DNA of 6,038 nt from a bacterium (lineage in GTDB: Bacteria > Bdellovibrionota_C > UBA2361 > SZUA-149): positions 1 through 6,038 of the forward strand of contig QIGM01000190.1 in NCBI GenBank assembly GCA_003230795.1, read 5' to 3'. Within the stretch, counting starts at the first letter, position 1. Every line of letters begins with the position of its first letter. Made by a program: the position numbers and the translations under genes. Shown one piece after another: positions 1 to 5,886 of the stretch. The notes beneath the pieces are model-generated. The model was not told the origin of the DNA and made no database searches. It saw only the letters and a program-made list of their open reading frames with translations.

Positions 1-316
1 CAGCGGCTCGAAACGGCTCGATGGTGATGTGATCTCCATCGCTGAAGCTTCGCATGTGAAGCTGGCAAGTGGTGGTAACTTTATCTGGGCCGTGCGCGAC
101 GCCATTGATGGTGAGCGAGCATGTGCCACAGATTCCCTCGAGGCAGTCGTAAGCCATCGCAATAGGTTCTTCGCTTTTTTCTTCTAGCTCCACATTGAGC
201 TTATCCATCATTTCGAAGAACGACATTGAGGGGGCGATATTCGCCGCTCGGTAAGTAACGAGACGTCCGGGGTGATTTCGACTTTTTTGCCGCCAAACGT
301 GTAAGGTGAGGTCCAT
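1..316 (-). CDS. sdhB: Succinate dehydrogenase iron-sulfur subunit, N-terminal part (cut by window start)
   Basis: This is the 5' part (105 codons) of the iron-sulfur subunit, which carries electrons from the flavin of SdhA to the quinone site at the membrane anchor. I translated it by hand from the ATG at 316-314; the gene runs off the left edge. The visible part is the plant-ferredoxin-like [2Fe-2S] domain: [11 protein letters not shown] gives Cys58, Cys63 and Cys66, and the fourth ligand is Cys84 in [21 protein letters not shown] at the domain end is typical of the type B (non-E. coli) SdhB group. The two C-terminal 4Fe-4S/3Fe-4S cluster motifs expected in the family lie outside the window. 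The start overlaps the sdhA stop by one base (TAATG) behind a strong Shine-Dalgarno sequence, so translation is probably coupled. The identification is firm; full length and integrity cannot be judged. Confidence 0.95.
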   Translation of the reverse strand, partial: MDLTLHVWRQKSRNHPGRLVTYRAANIAPSMSFFEMMDKLNVELEEKSEEPIAMAYDCLEGICGTCSLTINGVAHGPDKVTTTCQLHMRSFSDGDHITIEPFRAA

Positions 317-2229
317 TATTTGTAGCTCCTTACGGCAAGTTCAACATTCTCGAATTCCAAATTTTCTTTGTGAAGCTTCGGCTCAATACCTACGCCTTGA
401 TGTTCCCAGGCGCTCACGAAGGTAAATTCATCATCTTTGCGGACAGCTTCTCCCTCTTTGGTCTGGCTTTCTTCGCGAAAGTGACCGCCGCAAGATTCTG
501 ATCTTGTGAGGGCGTCAAAGCACATCAGTTGACCGAACTCTAGAAAGTCAGCAACTCGTTCCGCACGCTCGAGAGACACATTGAAATCCTCGTTCGTGCC
601 GGTGACGTTGACGTTCTTCCAAAAGTCGTCGCGTAGCTCGGCGATTTGCTCAATCGCGCCTTTGAGTCCTTTTTCGTTTCTTGCCATTCCGCAGTGCTCC
701 CACATGATTTTGCCAAGATCGCGATGGAAAGAATCAGCGGAGCGAGAGCCATTGACGGCGAGGAGCTGAGAGATCTTATCTTCAGATTCTTTCTTCGTGG
801 CATTAAACGCCGCGCTCTCTGGATCAAGCATATCCGGGCGCTCTCTCGCAAAGTAGTCGCCTATTGTATACGGCAGCACAAAGTAGCCATCTGCGAGCCC
901 TTGCATGAGAGCACTTGCTCCCAGTCGGTTCGCTCCATGGTCGGAGAAGTTCGCTTCGCCGATAACAAAGAGCCCGGGCAGGTTACTCATAAGATTGTAG
1001 TCCACCCATAAGCCGCCCATGGTGTAGTGAGGGGCTGGATAAATACGCATTGGAGTTTGATATGGATTCTCTCCGGAGATTTTTTGATACATATCAAAAA
1101 GATTTCCGTAGCGTGCTCGAATAGTGTCTTCACCGAGACGCGCGATAGAGTCTTTAAAATCTAAGTAGACTCCTTGGCCCGTGGGTCCTACTCCGAATCC
1201 AGCATCACACACTTCTTTGGCGCTTCGCGAGGCAATGTCTCTTGGCGCAAGATTACCAAAGCTAGGATACTTTCGTTCTAGATAATAATCGCGCTCGCCT
1301 TCAGGGATACTATTCGCAGCTCGAGAGTCCTTTTGCTTTTTCGGTACCCAAATACGCCCGTCGTTTCGTAGCGACTCTGACATCAACGTCAGTTTAGCCT
1401 GGAACTCTCCGCCTGGAGGAATGCTCGTCGGGTGGATTTGCGTGTAACAGGGGTTTGCGAAGAAAGCACCGCGCTTATGAGCGCGGTAGGTAGCAGTTAC
1501 GTTACAACCTTTCGCGTTTGTCGAAAGGTAGAACACAGGGGAGTAACCCCCGGTTGCAAGCACTACTGCGTTTGCGGAGTGAGATTCAATTTCTCCAGTG
1601 AGAAGGTTACGCGTGATGATTCCAGCCGTTCTTCCTTCAGAAACGACGATATCCTTCAATTCCGTGAAGGTATGCATCTCAACGTTGCCAAGCTCTATCT
1701 GGCGGCTGAGTGCTGAGTAAGCACCGAGTAGGAGTTGCTGACCGGTTTGTCCTCGTGCGTAAAACGTACGAGAAACTTGAGCACCTCCAAAAGATCGATT
1801 AGAGAGATGCCCACCATACTCGCGCGCGAAAGGAACACCCTGCGCCACGCACTGATCGATGATGTTAACGCTCACCTCAGCCAGTCGGTGGACATTTGCT
1901 TCTCTCGAGCGAAAGTCTCCGCCTTTGATTGTGTCGTAAAACAGACGGTGCACGCTGTCGCCGTCGTTTTGGTAATTCTTTGCGGCATTGATTCCACCTT
2001 GCGCAGCGATGCTGTGTGCGCGACGAGGGGAGTCATGGAAACAAAAAGTCTTCACTTTGTAACCAAGTTCAGCAAGCGTCGCTGATGCGGAGCCGCCGGC
2101 AAGGCCTGTGCCGACAACGATAACTGTTTCCTTTCGCTTGTTCGAAGGATTCACAAGTTTCATGTTGAACTTGTGATTAGTCCATTTATCAGCGAGCGGT
2201 CCTTTCGGAATTCTAGAGTCGAGCGTCAT
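316..2229 (-). CDS. sdhA: Succinate dehydrogenase / fumarate reductase flavoprotein subunit (type B)
   Basis: This 637-residue catalytic subunit interconverts succinate and fumarate using covalently bound FAD, on the face of the membrane that carries SdhB. The FAD dinucleotide fold begins at GTGLAGG (40-46). [12 protein letters not shown] places His72 as the expected covalent flavin ligand. Active-site elements are HPT (266-268), Arg330 in APRD as the likely proton shuttle, His401 in HYTMGG and Arg435 in GANRLG. GEA (424-426) belongs to the FAD site, and [12 protein letters not shown] (577-588) is the conserved C-terminal signature. The length and the long insertions relative to E. coli SdhA fit the type B/fumarate-reductase-like clade. 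The start is supported by AGGATAGGA 10 bases upstream (2248-2240), which overlaps the sdhC stop. The direction of the reaction in vivo cannot be read from sequence. All key residues are present, so the gene looks intact. Confidence 0.97.
   Translation of the reverse strand: MTLDSRIPKGPLADKWTNHKFNMKLVNPSNKRKETVIVVGTGLAGGSASATLAELGYKVKTFCFHDSPRRAHSIAAQGGINAAKNYQNDGDSVHRLFYDTIKGGDFRSREANVHRLAEVSVNIIDQCVAQGVPFAREYGGHLSNRSFGGAQVSRTFYARGQTGQQLLLGAYSALSRQIELGNVEMHTFTELKDIVVSEGRTAGIITRNLLTGEIESHSANAVVLATGGYSPVFYLSTNAKGCNVTATYRAHKRGAFFANPCYTQIHPTSIPPGGEFQAKLTLMSESLRNDGRIWVPKKQKDSRAANSIPEGERDYYLERKYPSFGNLAPRDIASRSAKEVCDAGFGVGPTGQGVYLDFKDSIARLGEDTIRARYGNLFDMYQKISGENPYQTPMRIYPAPHYTMGGLWVDYNLMSNLPGLFVIGEANFSDHGANRLGASALMQGLADGYFVLPYTIGDYFARERPDMLDPESAAFNATKKESEDKISQLLAVNGSRSADSFHRDLGKIMWEHCGMARNEKGLKGAIEQIAELRDDFWKNVNVTGTNEDFNVSLERAERVADFLEFGQLMCFDALTRSESCGGHFREESQTKEGEAVRKDDEFTFVSAWEHQGVGIEPKLHKENLEFENVELAVRSYK
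326..331 (-). promoter_or_regulatory. Ribosome binding site of sdhB inside the end of sdhA
   Basis: On the minus strand AAGGAG lies 9 bases before the sdhB ATG (316-314), inside the last codons of sdhA. Together with the TAATG overlap it fixes the sdhB start and points to coupled, stoichiometric translation of the two subunits. Confidence 0.8.
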
Positions 2230-2239
2230 GAGTGTTAAA

Positions 2240-2248
2240 TCCTATCCT
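2240..2248 (-). promoter_or_regulatory. Ribosome binding site of sdhA
   Basis: AGGATAGGA on the minus strand holds two AGGA cores; the nearer one is 10 bases from the sdhA ATG. It overlaps the TAG stop of sdhC (2249-2247), which argues for an operon with closely spaced translation and for the ATG at 2229 rather than the internal Met23. Confidence 0.6.
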
Positions 2249-2927
2249 AAGCCGCAAAAGGAAGAGTTACAAAGCCACATAAGACTGCGAGTGGAATCGA
2301 GCCGTAACCAAGAAATACGAACATCGCAAAACCCGCTCCGACTTTACGAAGCAGAGGTGTGTAGACTGAGTGGTTAAACCCAAGTGTTTGCAGCACGCTT
2401 TGGAAGGCGTGATGAAGGTGTACCGAAAGAACCAGAACGCAAAAGAGATAAGCAGCGGCAAAAGCACCATTTTGAAATCCGTGCACGAGCATGGAAAACA
2501 CATCATGTCGACCTTGAGGGTCGATAAGGTGGAAGAACTCAGGCTGAAGATAGCCTAGTGTGAAATGCGCTAAGTGAAAAATGACAAAGAGAAGAATCAC
2601 GATTCCCGTTTCCATCATGTAGAGAGAGGAAGGTGAAGCCTGAACAGTGGCCGGTTTTTTGTAAGCCTCAGGTCTGGCAAGTCGGTTAGTTCTTGTTAGG
2701 CTGAGCGCGGTTGCTAGGTGAGTGACGAATATTACAAGCAAGCCTGCGCGGGCTGCCCAGAGCGGTGCGGGCATTGATTTGATTAAGGCAGCATAGCTAT
2801 TGAAAGCATCCTGCCCAAGAAACACCTGAAAGTTTCCTAGCAAATGCCCAAGGATGAATCCCATCAATAACAGGCCGGTGGTGGCCATGATGAACTTGCG
2901 TCCAATAGTGGAGGTAAAGAAACTCAT
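2247..2927 (-). CDS. sdhC: Succinate dehydrogenase cytochrome b subunit (type B membrane anchor)
   Basis: This 226-residue integral membrane protein anchors SdhAB and holds the quinone site and haems. Five hydrophobic segments are visible at about 12-36, 56-78, 104-128, 150-176 and 195-222, the number known for single-subunit type B anchors. Candidate axial haem ligands are His28 (GHLLGN) and His70 (THL), at the same numbers as in Bacillus subtilis SdhC, then His118 or His121 (FHLAHF) and one of His170/His172/His173 (VHLHHAF). This fits a di-haem b protein, though the exact ligands need an alignment. No separate SdhD is present, as expected. An in-frame TAG lies a few codons upstream, so ATG 2927 is the first possible start, although no clear Shine-Dalgarno sequence precedes it. 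It is first in the C-A-B order, 17 bases before sdhA. Confidence 0.93.
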   Translation of the reverse strand: MSFFTSTIGRKFIMATTGLLLMGFILGHLLGNFQVFLGQDAFNSYAALIKSMPAPLWAARAGLLVIFVTHLATALSLTRTNRLARPEAYKKPATVQASPSSLYMMETGIVILLFVIFHLAHFTLGYLQPEFFHLIDPQGRHDVFSMLVHGFQNGAFAAAYLFCVLVLSVHLHHAFQSVLQTLGFNHSVYTPLLRKVGAGFAMFVFLGYGSIPLAVLCGFVTLPFAA

Positions 2928-2941
2928 GAGACGAGTGGCCC

Positions 2942-2995
2942 GTGTCTAAAATGAAAACAGTGTCTAAAATGAAAACAGTGTCTAAAATGAAAACA
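2942..2995. repeat. Perfect tandem repeat, 3 x 18 bp
   Basis: Three identical head-to-tail copies of GTGTCTAAAATGAAAACA (plus strand) occupy 2942-2959, 2960-2977 and 2978-2995 with no spacers. Read on the minus strand, each unit is TGTTTTCATTTTAGACAC and has an imperfect dyad character (TGT...ACA ends). The array ends 14 bases upstream of the sdhC start codon, so it would lie in the 5' leader of sdhCAB. It could be a set of operator sites, a replication-slippage product, or a remnant of repeated transposase-binding sites from a lost insertion sequence; the sequence alone does not decide. Confidence 0.95.
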
Positions 2996-3031
2996 AACGT
3001 TGGTCAGTAGCTGGGTAGCTGTCATCGAGAT

Positions 3032-3060
3032 ATTAACGTCTTGTTGCCGAGTACGCGCAA
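3032..3060 (-). promoter_or_regulatory. Possible promoter for sdhCAB
   Basis: On the minus strand TTGCGC (3060-3055) and GTTAAT (3037-3032) are separated by exactly 17 bases, each matching the sigma-70 consensus at 4 of 6 positions. Transcription would begin near 3025 and run through the 18-bp repeats into sdhC. Matches this weak are common by chance; the site is offered only because it is correctly placed and spaced. Confidence 0.25.
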
Positions 3061-3264
3061 GTTCAATCAAACCGAGGTAGCATGAAAATATCCGATTGAA
3101 GAAATGCGTGTATACAAATGAGGTAACACTAGGAAAGAATTGCAGCTTTTCTGGGCTCGTGCAAGCCGCTTGCGGGTGTTTGTTTTTATGGAGAATAAAC
3201 AAACACAGCTAATTTCTTTAGATTAAAGCCAAATCGTTCGTGCAATAAACCAAGCCGCTTTTGA

Positions 3265-3816
3265 TTAAATCTTCCCGAGTTCCATCAGTGCGCGAAGCAG
3301 GCTGGCGACATGAATTCCGTGCATGAATTTACCAGACTTTATCGAGACGAGTAGTTCTTCAACCGAAGAGAGTTGGTGCGTCATTTCTTCTGCGACATCG
3401 AGATTTGGTTCTGCAACTTTCTTCGCTCCTAGCGCTAGCATATTGTGGAACTTGTTAGTCTGCCGAGCTGGGTTTGGATACATTACGCCGAGGTCAATCC
3501 ACTCGGAGGCCTGATAACCGGTTTCCTCAAGAAGCTCTCTTTTCGCAGCGTCCATTGGCGAAGGATCTTTCTCGTCAATCTCTCCGCAAGGAATTTCCCA
3601 AAAGACTTCCCGCATAGCATGGCGGTATTGCAGCGTGGTAATTACCTTTTCGTCTTTATCGAATGCGATGATGTGAACCCAGTCCGGCATCTCCACAACA
3701 TAGTAGGGGTCAATCGTATGCCCGTCAGCGGTTTCACATTTCTCTGCACGCAAGGAGATCCATGGACTTTTAGACAGGTATTGCGACGAAATAGTTTTCC
3801 AGGGGCGTAGAAGCAT
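3265..3816 (-). CDS. NUDIX hydrolase, ADP-ribose pyrophosphatase-like
   Basis: This 183-residue soluble protein probably hydrolyses a nucleoside diphosphate linked to another moiety, such as ADP-ribose. The NUDIX box runs from Gly78 to Tyr101, with the metal-binding core RELLEETGY (93-101) intact. It departs from the standard GX5EX7REUXEEXGU spacing: Gly78 lies 15 rather than 14 residues before Arg93, and the usual first Glu position is Pro85. QYR at 63-65 and EIPCGEID before the box resemble the ADP-ribose pyrophosphatase group, but the substrate cannot be fixed from sequence. The start is supported by GAGG 4 bases before ATG 3816 and by an upstream extended -10 element. It lies 107 bases downstream of the SRPBCC gene and 337 upstream of sdhC, so it is probably its own transcription unit or loosely linked. 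Confidence 0.88.
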   Translation of the reverse strand: MLLRPWKTISSQYLSKSPWISLRAEKCETADGHTIDPYYVVEMPDWVHIIAFDKDEKVITTLQYRHAMREVFWEIPCGEIDEKDPSPMDAAKRELLEETGYQASEWIDLGVMYPNPARQTNKFHNMLALGAKKVAEPNLDVAEEMTHQLSSVEELLVSIKSGKFMHGIHVASLLRALMELGKI

Positions 3817-3825
3817 TTAGCCTCA

Positions 3826-3844
3826 ATCTCACGAAATCTGAGAT
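3826..3844. repeat. Inverted repeat ATCTCA-N7-TGAGAT upstream of the NUDIX gene
   Basis: Perfect 6-bp arms at 3826-3831 and 3839-3844 flank a 7-base centre. The dyad touches the proposed -10 element on one side and ends one base before the GAGG ribosome binding site on the other. It could be a small operator or a chance palindrome; arms of 6 bp are not strong evidence. Confidence 0.35.
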
Positions 3845-3851
3845 AATAGCA
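3843..3851 (-). promoter_or_regulatory. Extended -10 promoter element for the NUDIX gene
   Basis: On the minus strand TGCTATTAT combines a TGN extension with TATTAT, 5 of 6 to the sigma-70 -10 consensus. There is no good -35 at 16-18 bases upstream, which extended -10 promoters tolerate. Transcription would start near 3836, giving a leader of about 20 bases before the ATG at 3816. Confidence 0.4.
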
Positions 3852-3923
3852 AGCCTATAGTCGTCGAAATTTAAGATTCCTGTTTGAGGGGTTAGGCAAT
3901 GAACATTGCTTGGGGCTGAAGCG

Positions 3924-4484
3924 CTACGTAGCTTCATTCTCTTCCCCTGCCTGACTGCTCTCAACGCGCTCTTTTAGACGAGCCAACCCAATTTCATACA
4001 TTGGACCAACCATACGATCCATTAGCAGGGCGAAGTAGCCGCCGATAACCGGCGCCTCAACCGAGCCTTCCATTTCCCAAACTACCGTGGTGTTCGTTGC
4101 GTCCACTACGGAGTAGTTAATTCGAGCCGTACTTTTCCACTTACCTTGGTCAAAGAACAAATCGTATTCTATTCCTTTGGCTGAATCTGATGCCGTCACG
4201 ATAAGATTGCCCTCGCCGTCCCGGCCCTTCCAGGAGGAGGTAGCGCCAACCCCTTCGGTAATTGGTCCCAGTGTCGTAAGGAGACTTGGGTCGCCGTCTT
4301 TCCAAGGGCTCCATGATTCCCATTGTGCCAAGTCGCCAACATAGACATGCACCGCGGAGATTGGAGCGGCGATAGTGATGCGCCGCGAAAGAAAGTAGTC
4401 GCTTGGAAGGAATAAGCCTACGACTACCGTCGCGGAAAAAACGAAGAGAATTAGGAAGAAGAGGTATTTTACTAAAGTTTTCAT
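3924..4484 (-). CDS. Membrane-anchored SRPBCC (START/polyketide cyclase-like) family protein
   Basis: This 186-residue protein starts with a hydrophobic segment (about 6-26) after MKTLVK; it looks like an uncleaved signal anchor and would leave the rest outside the cytoplasm. The remainder resembles the SRPBCC ligand-binding fold: ITIAAPISAVHVYVGDLAQW (36-55) followed by WSPWKDGDP matches the N-terminal strand-helix pattern of polyketide_cyc2-type proteins, and SSWKGRDGEGN (83-93) and TTVVWEMEGS are further family-like stretches. The C-terminal helix (about 150-175) would close the hydrophobic cavity, and the tail is acidic. Proteins of this layout are widespread and mostly uncharacterised, so I give no substrate. 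A weak AAGAAG lies 10 bases before the ATG. It is divergent from the PLP enzyme gene and codirectional with the NUDIX gene. Confidence 0.8.
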   Translation of the reverse strand: MKTLVKYLFFLILFVFSATVVVGLFLPSDYFLSRRITIAAPISAVHVYVGDLAQWESWSPWKDGDPSLLTTLGPITEGVGATSSWKGRDGEGNLIVTASDSAKGIEYDLFFDQGKWKSTARINYSVVDATNTTVVWEMEGSVEAPVIGGYFALLMDRMVGPMYEIGLARLKERVESSQAGEENEAT

Positions 4485-4508
4485 GTCGCGTTATCTTCTT
4501 GGAGGGTG

Positions 4509-4542
4509 ATTCATGCGAGCTTGCGGTATGATGCTCGTGAAT
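4509..4542. repeat. Bulged inverted repeat in the divergent intergenic region
   Basis: ATTCA-TG-CGAGC (4509-4520) pairs with GCTCGTGAAT (4533-4542): 10 complementary bases with a 2-base bulge and a 12-base loop. It lies 25 bases upstream of the SRPBCC start on that gene's side. A minus-strand TTGACT (4559-4554) has a poor -10 (GAGCAT, 4536-4531) at 17 bases, within this dyad. It might act as a leader hairpin or an operator for the SRPBCC gene. Confidence 0.4.
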
Positions 4543-4571
4543 TCGTGTCTCGGAGTCAAGCTTTAGCTACT

Positions 4572-4613
4572 GATATCGGGTAGAATACAGCAAGATGGGC
4601 AACGATATTGGGT
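4572..4613 (+). repeat. Direct repeat GATAT(C/T)GGGT spaced by 32 bp
   Basis: GATATCGGGT (4572-4581) and GATATTGGGT (4604-4613) differ at one base and are 32 bp apart, about three helical turns. A weaker relative, AATATCGTGT, lies at 4639-4648. All three are immediately upstream of the PLP enzyme gene, so they may be regulator sites, for example for control by methionine or cysteine supply. No known methionine-regulator box or SAM riboswitch was recognised in this interval. Confidence 0.4.
4581..4586 (+). promoter_or_regulatory. Possible -10 box for the PLP enzyme gene
   Basis: TAGAAT matches the sigma-70 -10 consensus at 5 of 6 positions and lies 67 bases before the first possible ATG. No acceptable -35 was found at the right distance, so an activator-dependent promoter or a chance match are both possible. 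Confidence 0.3.
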
Positions 4614-4653
4614 TTGTAAGAGATTTTTGAATGCCTCGAATATCGTGTAGAAG

Positions 4654-5886
4654 ATGCTAGGTAGCTTGAAGGCATCGATTTACGAAAATTGGATGAAATT
4701 GCAGGGAATGAAGAAAGAAAAGAGTTCTAATAAAGCGCTAGGTTTTGCGACAAGAGCGATTCACGCAGGACAAGAGCCTGCTGGACCGGTTAATTCGATC
4801 ATGACCCCAATTTATCAGACTAGTACTTTCGTGCAGCCTAGTCCTGGCGAATATCATCAGGGGTACGACTATGCCCGTTCTGCTAATCCAACGCGTACTG
4901 CGCTCGAAGCTAATCTTGCGGCACTAGAGGGTGCCAGCCGTGCCTTCGCTTTTTCGTCGGGATGTGCCGCTGCCGATGCGGTGATGCATATTCTCTCTTC
5001 TGGTGATCATGTGATCTGCGGTGACGATGTCTATGGCGGAACGTTTCGCTTGTTCGACAAAGTGTTCAAGCGCCTCGGGATTACTTTTTCCTATATTAAC
5101 CTAGAGAATGAAGAGAATCTTCGAGCAGCGATTAATCCGAAGACGAAAATGCTTTGGCTCGAGTCTCCTACAAATCCTCTGCTTAAGGTGAGCGACATCG
5201 AGAAGCTCGCTGCGATAGCGAAGGAACATGATTGCATCACTGTTGTCGATAACACATTCTGTTCTCCCTTTATTCAGAATCCATTATCCCTTGGCGCTGA
5301 TATCGTCGTGCATTCGAGTACCAAATACCTTGGTGGGCACTCAGATGTAATCGGTGGTGCGCTAATGGTCTCTGATACTGAGCTTGCAGAAAGAATTGGC
5401 TTTGTTCAAAACGCGGTTGGTGCGGTTCCCGCTCCGATGGATTGTTTTCTTTTGTTGCGTTCGACGAAAACTCTAGCGTTAAGGATAGAGCGACATTCTC
5501 AAAATGCTCAATTGATTGCGGAGTTTTTGGAGACTTCGGATGAAGTGGAGTCCGTTACCTACCCAGGATTAGCGTCGCATCCGCAGTACGAACTTGCTCA
5601 GAAACAGATGAAACTTGCCGGCGGCATGGTAACGGTGGTGCTAAAAGGTGGACTACCTCGCGCGCGACGCTTTTTAGAGTCAGTTGAGATTTTTTCTCTA
5701 GCCGAAAGTCTGGGCGGAGTGGAGTCGCTTATTGAGCATCCGGCAATTATGACGCATGCGACGATTCCAGTAGAAACACGTGCAGCGCTTGGTATTTCGG
5801 ACGGCCTTGTTCGTCTTTCCGTTGGGGTAGAAGCCGGAGCAGATCTTCTCGATGATGTGAAGCAGGCGCTCGCAGCATCTAGTTAA
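4654..5886 (+). CDS. PLP-dependent trans-sulfuration enzyme (cystathionine gamma-synthase/gamma-lyase type)
   Basis: This 410-residue cytosolic enzyme of the Cys/Met metabolism PLP family acts on the gamma carbon of substrates such as O-acylhomoserine or cystathionine, linking methionine and cysteine metabolism. Lys224 in HSSTKYLGGHSD is the expected Schiff-base lysine; Asp199 in VVDNTF contacts the PLP ring nitrogen; Tyr128 in DVYGGT stacks on the ring. YDYARSANPTR (71-81) supplies Tyr73 and Arg75, which in the family bind the cofactor phosphate of the neighbouring subunit. SLGGVESL (352-359) and Arg387 in VRLSVG form the substrate carboxylate site. Glu357 in GGVESL matches the glutamate found in gamma-synthases and gamma-lyases rather than beta-lyases. 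Synthase and lyase cannot be separated by eye, so no gene symbol is given. ATG 4654 is the first in frame (TAG two codons before), but no start has a good ribosome site; Met14 (4693) or Met19 (4708) would give a more usual N-terminus. Confidence 0.92.
   Translation: MLGSLKASIYENWMKLQGMKKEKSSNKALGFATRAIHAGQEPAGPVNSIMTPIYQTSTFVQPSPGEYHQGYDYARSANPTRTALEANLAALEGASRAFAFSSGCAAADAVMHILSSGDHVICGDDVYGGTFRLFDKVFKRLGITFSYINLENEENLRAAINPKTKMLWLESPTNPLLKVSDIEKLAAIAKEHDCITVVDNTFCSPFIQNPLSLGADIVVHSSTKYLGGHSDVIGGALMVSDTELAERIGFVQNAVGAVPAPMDCFLLLRSTKTLALRIERHSQNAQLIAEFLETSDEVESVTYPGLASHPQYELAQKQMKLAGGMVTVVLKGGLPRARRFLESVEIFSLAESLGGVESLIEHPAIMTHATIPVETRAALGISDGLVRLSVGVEAGADLLDDVKQALAASS

Larger units (their letters stand above)
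2928..3264. other. Non-coding stretch: sdhCAB leader / NUDIX downstream region
   Basis: These 337 bases separate the NUDIX stop from the sdhC start, both on the minus strand. I see no convincing gene. One 92-codon minus-strand frame (TTG start at 3202, stop overlapping the sdhC ATG as ATGA) spans most of it, but it has a weak start, no recognisable domain, and its C-terminus simply translates the 18-bp repeats three times. The stretch holds the triple 18-bp repeat, a possible weak promoter at 3032-3060, and a 15-bp sequence present twice (3157-3171, and 3238-3260 with 8 extra bases inside). No clear rho-independent terminator for the NUDIX gene was found. Confidence 0.7.

Noticed and set aside
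646..1011. Plus-strand open frame antisense to sdhA
   Set aside because: It lies wholly within the conserved sdhA coding region on the opposite strand and has no protein-like motif or start signal.
1735..2085. Plus-strand open frame antisense to sdhA
   Set aside because: Shadow of the sdhA reading frame, which carries the FAD-binding motifs here.
2942..2995. Short CRISPR-like array
   Set aside because: The three copies abut without spacers and no cas gene is present.
3161..3174. GCAAGCCGCTTGC as terminator of the NUDIX gene
   Set aside because: The stem is only 5 bp with a 3-base loop, no T run follows on the minus strand, and it is about 90 bases past the stop codon.
2924..3202. A 92-codon minus-strand frame as a protein-coding gene
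   Set aside because: It needs a TTG start without a ribosome site, shows no recognisable domain, and its end is just the translated 18-bp repeats. Kept only as a possible leader frame.
3445..3810. Plus-strand open frame antisense to the NUDIX gene
   Set aside because: The minus-strand NUDIX motif is unambiguous; the antisense frame shows no family features.
4485..4653. SAM riboswitch or T-box leader ahead of the methionine-type gene
   Set aside because: The 169-base interval shows no recognisable SAM aptamer core or terminator/antiterminator pair; only short repeats are visible.
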